Origin: Amyloporia xantha
Taxonomy: Eukaryota > Basidiomycota > Agaricomycetes > Polyporales > Adustoporiaceae
Assembly: GCA_036971615.1 (NCBI GenBank)
Contig: JAYKKR010000051.1
Span: 116,801 to 180,800 of the forward strand
Length of the DNA stretch: 64,000 nucleotides
Direction: 5' to 3'
Part shown: positions 59,766-64,000 of the stretch, piece after piece
Layout of the letters: every line of letters starts with the position of its first letter
Numbering within the stretch: the stretch's first letter is position 1
Translations under genes and position numbers: made by a program
The notes under the pieces: model-generated
Database searches by the model: none
Told to the model about the DNA's origin: nothing
What the model saw: only the letters and a program-made list of their open reading frames with translations

Positions 59766-60188
59766 AATGGTTCCACCCCATACGCCCCCTCCTTGCATCC
59801 CTCTCCGGCACCTCACCCCTGCTCTGCAGGGATGGCGAAGGTTGAGAGCGCCGGTTGAGATGGATGAGAAGGAGGCTTCGGAGAGACACAACCAGATTTT
59901 TTAAATTTTGGGGTCGCATTGCACTTATTTAAAAGAAGTATATAGACGACTTTTTAGTTACAGTGGTATAGTCGGCTTCAACCGTCTTATTAATTAAAAG
60001 AGTCTTACATAATTTAATATAATAATTCTTTTGCTTTGGACCCGTGGACCATCGGGCACTCATCCCTCACCCCTGCAACATCGACGATGAGGCAGGGATG
60101 GCAGGATGGGAGCGATGAGGCACAGGTCCACCTTTATGATTAAAAATAGAATAGGGCGTTAACAAAACAACAATCAACAAACAAAACA

Positions 60189-60507
60189 ATGAAAAATTTT
60201 ATAGATGGTAATAATACCTTAGATATTATAACTAATAGCATAAAGGACTTAAATCTTGAACAAATAGGAGCTATAGTTCACTTAAGTGGTTCTATTCTAA
60301 TACTTCATTGTTTAATGACTATTATTGCTACATTATTTGCAGATAAAATTATAAGATATTACGGATTGGAAGAGATTTCCAAAATTAGCTATTTTTATTC
60401 GGGTGAGACAAAAAATACTCTATGTCAATTTGTTCATTAATTTTTTTATTATAATCTTAGTCTTATTCGTAATCATCTATTTAAATTTATTAGTCTTATT
60501 TTCCTAA
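60189..60507 (+). pseudogene. orf106 copy with two-base deletion, arm 2
   Basis: Loses AG in GAAGAGAGATTT (now GAAGAGATTT) near 60372, which shifts the frame inside the basic loop. Confidence 0.85.
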
Positions 60508-60702
60508 TGACGCTATAAAATAATAATAAAATAGACACATTCTTTGGATGGCACATCATCTATTCACTCGGGTGTGGACCGGGGCACATGAATAGTTATA
60601 AGGGAGTAGGACCAATAGACGAGCTCGACACACCAGAGACAGGACACCTGATATAAGAGTCGAAAAGTGGTATATAGCCCATACCCCCCCCCCCATCAAA
60701 CA

Positions 60703-63500
60703 CTAAAACAGTTTTTCTGGAGTCAAGGTGTCAAGATGGTAATCCTCACGCATCTTCCTTTTTAGTGCACAGTATAAATTCTTAAACCATTTTAGATGAC
60801 TTAATCATCCTTCGGATGGGTATCCTTCGCTAAAGGGTTTTCATATCACCAACGTGCGAAGCACGAGTTTAGGATCCTTAAATCCTTTTACTTTACAGAT
60901 GTATTTATCATCTGTGGTAATACCTGCATATATTTTAGGCCCTAGGAATACTGCTTCTTTAAAGACATGTTCAAGTTTAAATTTACCCAATTCGACATCA
61001 GAAACTAAGGAGTCGTCTAATGGCTTATCAATATAGATACTATCTGTGTCTGTGTAATATAATTTATATTGACTGCTTGGATATTTAAATTGAGACATGT
61101 GAACTCTGGCATATGAGGTGACTGCGGATGCAATTCCAATTGATGTCTTAGATTCTTTATGTAATAAAGAAGGATCAAGATAATTAACGAATAATGAAGT
61201 ATCCGTACCTTCTCGCGCGGGAGACGTATCAATTAAATCGATATATTCTAAAATTTCGAATTTTTCACTTAATCTTAAGAATTCCTCTTTATTAACAAAG
61301 GCTTGGACTGAACGAATAGGTGCCATGGCGAATCGGCCATAGCACGAATTCATAACGTGCTTTGCACGAGTGATCATGTTCATCGGATCAGATTTAGGAT
61401 ATGAACATCTTATTTTATAAAGATCGTTTATAAAACTCGAAAATATGTCTTCTTTTCTGAAAATATATCCACGCGAAGTTACTATATTGTAATCCTTTAA
61501 AGAATTATAATATTCAGGTGAGTTAATTTTCATTCTGAATGCCCCATTTGGACTTATAGTACGCATTCCACCAGCAGCGCCCGTGATATTATGGTGGATT
61601 TGAAGATAAGGTGAATATAAGTTTTCTTAGTTTGCACTTCTACATCCCCAATCCAATAATAATCATCCTGCGATAGAATAGTAGGATCACCTTCAAACTG
61701 CAGAATTTGACCTACTGGGAATTTATTGTTTGCCATTACAAATGGATATAATGAGTTAACATCATAACAATAAATGTTTCTCGACGATGAGACGGGTTTA
61801 TACATTTCTGTGGCACCACCGGTGAAACTTTCTTTAATAAAGTCATACACTTCTCCTTGAGTAATAGGTATAGTATGATCCTTTAAGTAAGAACTACGAT
61901 AAATAGCAAAAGCTAATGACGGTGTAGTGGGATATTTAGTTATGTCTAAACCCCACTTATCTTTAACTAAGCTTCGGAATTTAACTAAAACCTGGTGTAG
62001 GCTTATCGAGTCATGTTCACAATATTGCTGAACTTTCTGTTTCCACAGATTAAAATCTTCCACTAATTCAATGTCTTTAGAATAATGTTTAAAGTCAGAC
62101 ATGGCGTACTCTGGATGTTCGCAGGCTCCTTTTCCGGTTAATACTGGTTCAATGTCTTTAGATGTTTCTACATTAAATTGCAATGCTAGTTTAGATAGAG
62201 AAAATGGTAAGATTAAAAGAATCACGAATGTCAATTGATATATTGTCTTTTCGGGAAGCGATATTTATATTCCATGCGAAGCATGGTATCATCTTTTTAA
62301 GGATTGTAATTTTATAACCCTGACTATGCAGGACCGCTAGATATCTGAAAATGAATACGATATCGAATCCAGATAGATTATGGGCATAGCAGACAAAGTT
62401 TTTATATTTACGTCTTAATAGTTGATCGAATAAGGATTGAGGCGAATCAGTGAACCAAGAATAAGTACGTTTGCCGTCATACATTGAATAAAGATAAGGT
62501 TTATGTTGACCGTCAATAAGAAGAGTTTCAATATCGAAAGTAATAATCTTATTAGCAGAAGGAACGTTTTTACATTTTAGAGTTTTAAGGAATTTAGTTT
62601 CTAGTTCTTTAATTGATAGAAGTATAGCCCCATTGCGAATGTAATATGTCATAGAGTTAATGACTCGTTTAAAAAAGGCATCAACATCGGTCCGTGATAA
62701 AAGCACGTCTGTAAATGTAATAATCAGTTTTTTATTTTTAAAAACTTTAATTTCCGTTTCCGTTTCGGAAAGATGAGTAATAACATAAATATAATTATCA
62801 CTTGCGATCACTGAAACTTTATCAGTTTCTGACATTATAACACCCCAACTAGAATAGTTATTATTTGACGGAAGTTTATATTTACCAAACGGTGTTAATG
62901 ATATTGGTTTCGTATTCTGCATGTCTAGTTCTGTCCACTTATCAATATAATATTGTTCACGATCAAGATCAATCATGAAATAATTAAAGGTTACTTTCGT
63001 TATCGCTCTTGCTGTATAATCATTGGATTTAATCGAGATTAAGTTTTTACATAGAGTAATGTACTCATTTAAAGAAGCATGTTTAACTATGAGTCCTTTA
63101 TGTAGTGTTCTTATTGAATCATCATCATAGTGTAGTCTTAGTAATATAAAGAATTTTCTGTCGCCTGCAGTGCTAATAATACGATTGAAAAAAGCTTTGA
63201 TTATTAAAGATAATCCCGAATCGGGTGTGAAACTAAGTATCTCTGGAGTGTCAATATCACCAATAAATTCATTGAATCCTGATTTGTTTATTTTTATAAT
63301 TGGAGTAATCATCAACCAGGATGAGGTCGAGCTTTTGCACAGTATGTTAGTATCCACAGCAGTGAATGCTACAAGAATCGCGCAGACCATGAAAAATAGG
63401 ATTAAGTTTTTCGATTTAAAACTAACCCTATTAGACCGCTACGCGGGGCGATAATAATCGCCCGAAGTGCGAAGTAGAGTATAATAATTAATTGTTTCAT
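60703..63500 (-). pseudogene. dpo: dpo copy with extra frameshifts, arm 2
   Basis: Same polymerase. Homopolymer differences from arm 1: A-run 5 for 6 before MIPCF (near 62297), which joins the first and second frames, T-run 4 for 6 near 62218, and an A-run shortened near 61622. Catalytic motifs A, B and C are still encoded. Confidence 0.85.
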
Positions 63501-63604
63501 GTTTTTTATGTAATAAACACGTCCTTTGGGAACCGGTAATGAATGAAATGTGTCAACCGGCGAAGCCGGCGCTGAGAGTGTGTTAATGTATATAAAGGTG
63601 TGTC

Positions 63605-63676
63605 TAAGATTAGAAGGATTTGAACCTGCAACTCTAGTTTCGTAGTTCTAGTGTTATCCCCTTTAACTATAATCTA
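63605..63676 (-). tRNA. trnR: tRNA-Arg (ACG)-like gene, arm 2
   Basis: Identical to 7682-7753, with the same imperfect stems. Confidence 0.5.
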
Positions 63677-64000
63677 GGCATGGGCACGTGATTGTTGAGA
63701 CGAGATAAAAGAATCAGCTATTAAAACTCATCATAAACCCCCCCCAGCTTCGGAGCCTCAACATTGATCTAGCCAATCGGCTAGGATCGATGTTGAGAGA
63801 AAGATAGAGGGGGACGCGCCTAGCTGTTATAACTTAACAATAAAATATCTATTTAACATGTAAAATAAAACGTATGTATATTATTCACGTGTATTGTTAA
63901 GTTCGGATGTTATGCAAAGTAAAATATATATATCATAAAATTTATATAAATAAATAAATAAATTTTATTAAAAAAAAATCAAATCATGCACGTACAAAAT

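Larger units (their letters stand above)
35873..64000. repeat. Arm 2 of the large inverted repeat
   Basis: Mirror of 7358-35703, continuing beyond the window. Gene order is the same; many short indels, concentrated in homopolymers and worst next to the centre, break several genes. tRNAs and core genes with no entry comment below are identical by eye to arm 1. Intergenic GC clusters are also mirrored. Confidence 0.95.

Overview
This window is fungal mitochondrial DNA, most likely from a basidiomycete (probably Agaricomycetes). It is AT-rich and carries core respiratory genes on both strands (atp6, atp8, atp9, cox2, cox3, nad1-nad6, nad4L), rps3, rnl, rns and about 22 tRNAs. nad2 abuts nad3, nad4L overlaps nad5, and a plasmid-type family B DNA polymerase (dpo) is present. 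cox1, cob, trnN, trnP and trnL(UAA) were not seen. TGA is never needed as tryptophan in the core genes, and trnW has a CCA anticodon.

Layout. 1-7357 is single-copy here: orf186, trnW, trnD, atp9, atp6, trnS(GCU), trnE, nad2-nad3, nad6, rps3. From 7358 to 35703 comes arm 1 of a very large inverted repeat: a trnR(ACG)-like gene, dpo, orf106, orf198, orf197, orf327, a tRNA cluster (S, M, Y, K, Q, T, F, A), nad4, orf340, nad5-nad4L-cox3, orf120, trnG, rnl (with an ORF-less group I intron), rns, trnV, trnL, trnR(UCG), cox2, trnH, trnM, atp8, trnC, trnR(UCU), nad1 and trnI. After a 169-bp spacer that is itself a decayed palindrome, arm 2 (35873-64000) repeats everything in reverse order and runs off the window end. 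Arm 1 genes are intact apart from dpo. Arm 2 copies carry many one- and two-base indels, mostly in homopolymers, that break nad1, cox3, nad4, orf340, orf197, orf106 and dpo. Arm 2 may therefore be a decaying second copy or an unpolished fold-back artefact of long-read assembly.

The most interesting pattern is that most plasmid-like ORFs around dpo carry the 5' leader of a genuine mitochondrial gene, and sometimes its first codons. orf198 begins with 209 nt copied from nad2. dpo has the nad4L leader and a nad4L-like N-terminus. orf340 has 117 nt of the nad4 leader. orf120 and orf327 share the cox3 leader. orf197 sits behind pieces of the rps3 and rnl leaders. The ORFs themselves (orf106, orf120, orf186, orf197, orf198, orf327, orf340) are small membrane proteins with a shared build: two hydrophobic segments separated by a basic loop. 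I read this as a set of linear-plasmid genes domesticated by repeated capture of host transcription and translation start regions. An A+T-rich motif of the form (A/T)TAAAAGA(G/A)T precedes nearly every gene or cluster and is a good promoter candidate; it lies within or just upstream of most captured leaders.

Intergenic space is filled with GC-rich modular palindromes built from a few words (CCATCCTTCGGATGG, CATCTAGATG, CGACCATGGTCG, CAACCATGGTTG, CATCGTCGATG, CGTGCTTCGCACG). The same words have been inserted in rnl, rns, the group I intron and, in frame, in nad2, nad3, rps3 and the plasmid-like ORFs. One such insertion coincides with the frameshift that cuts off the dpo C-terminus.
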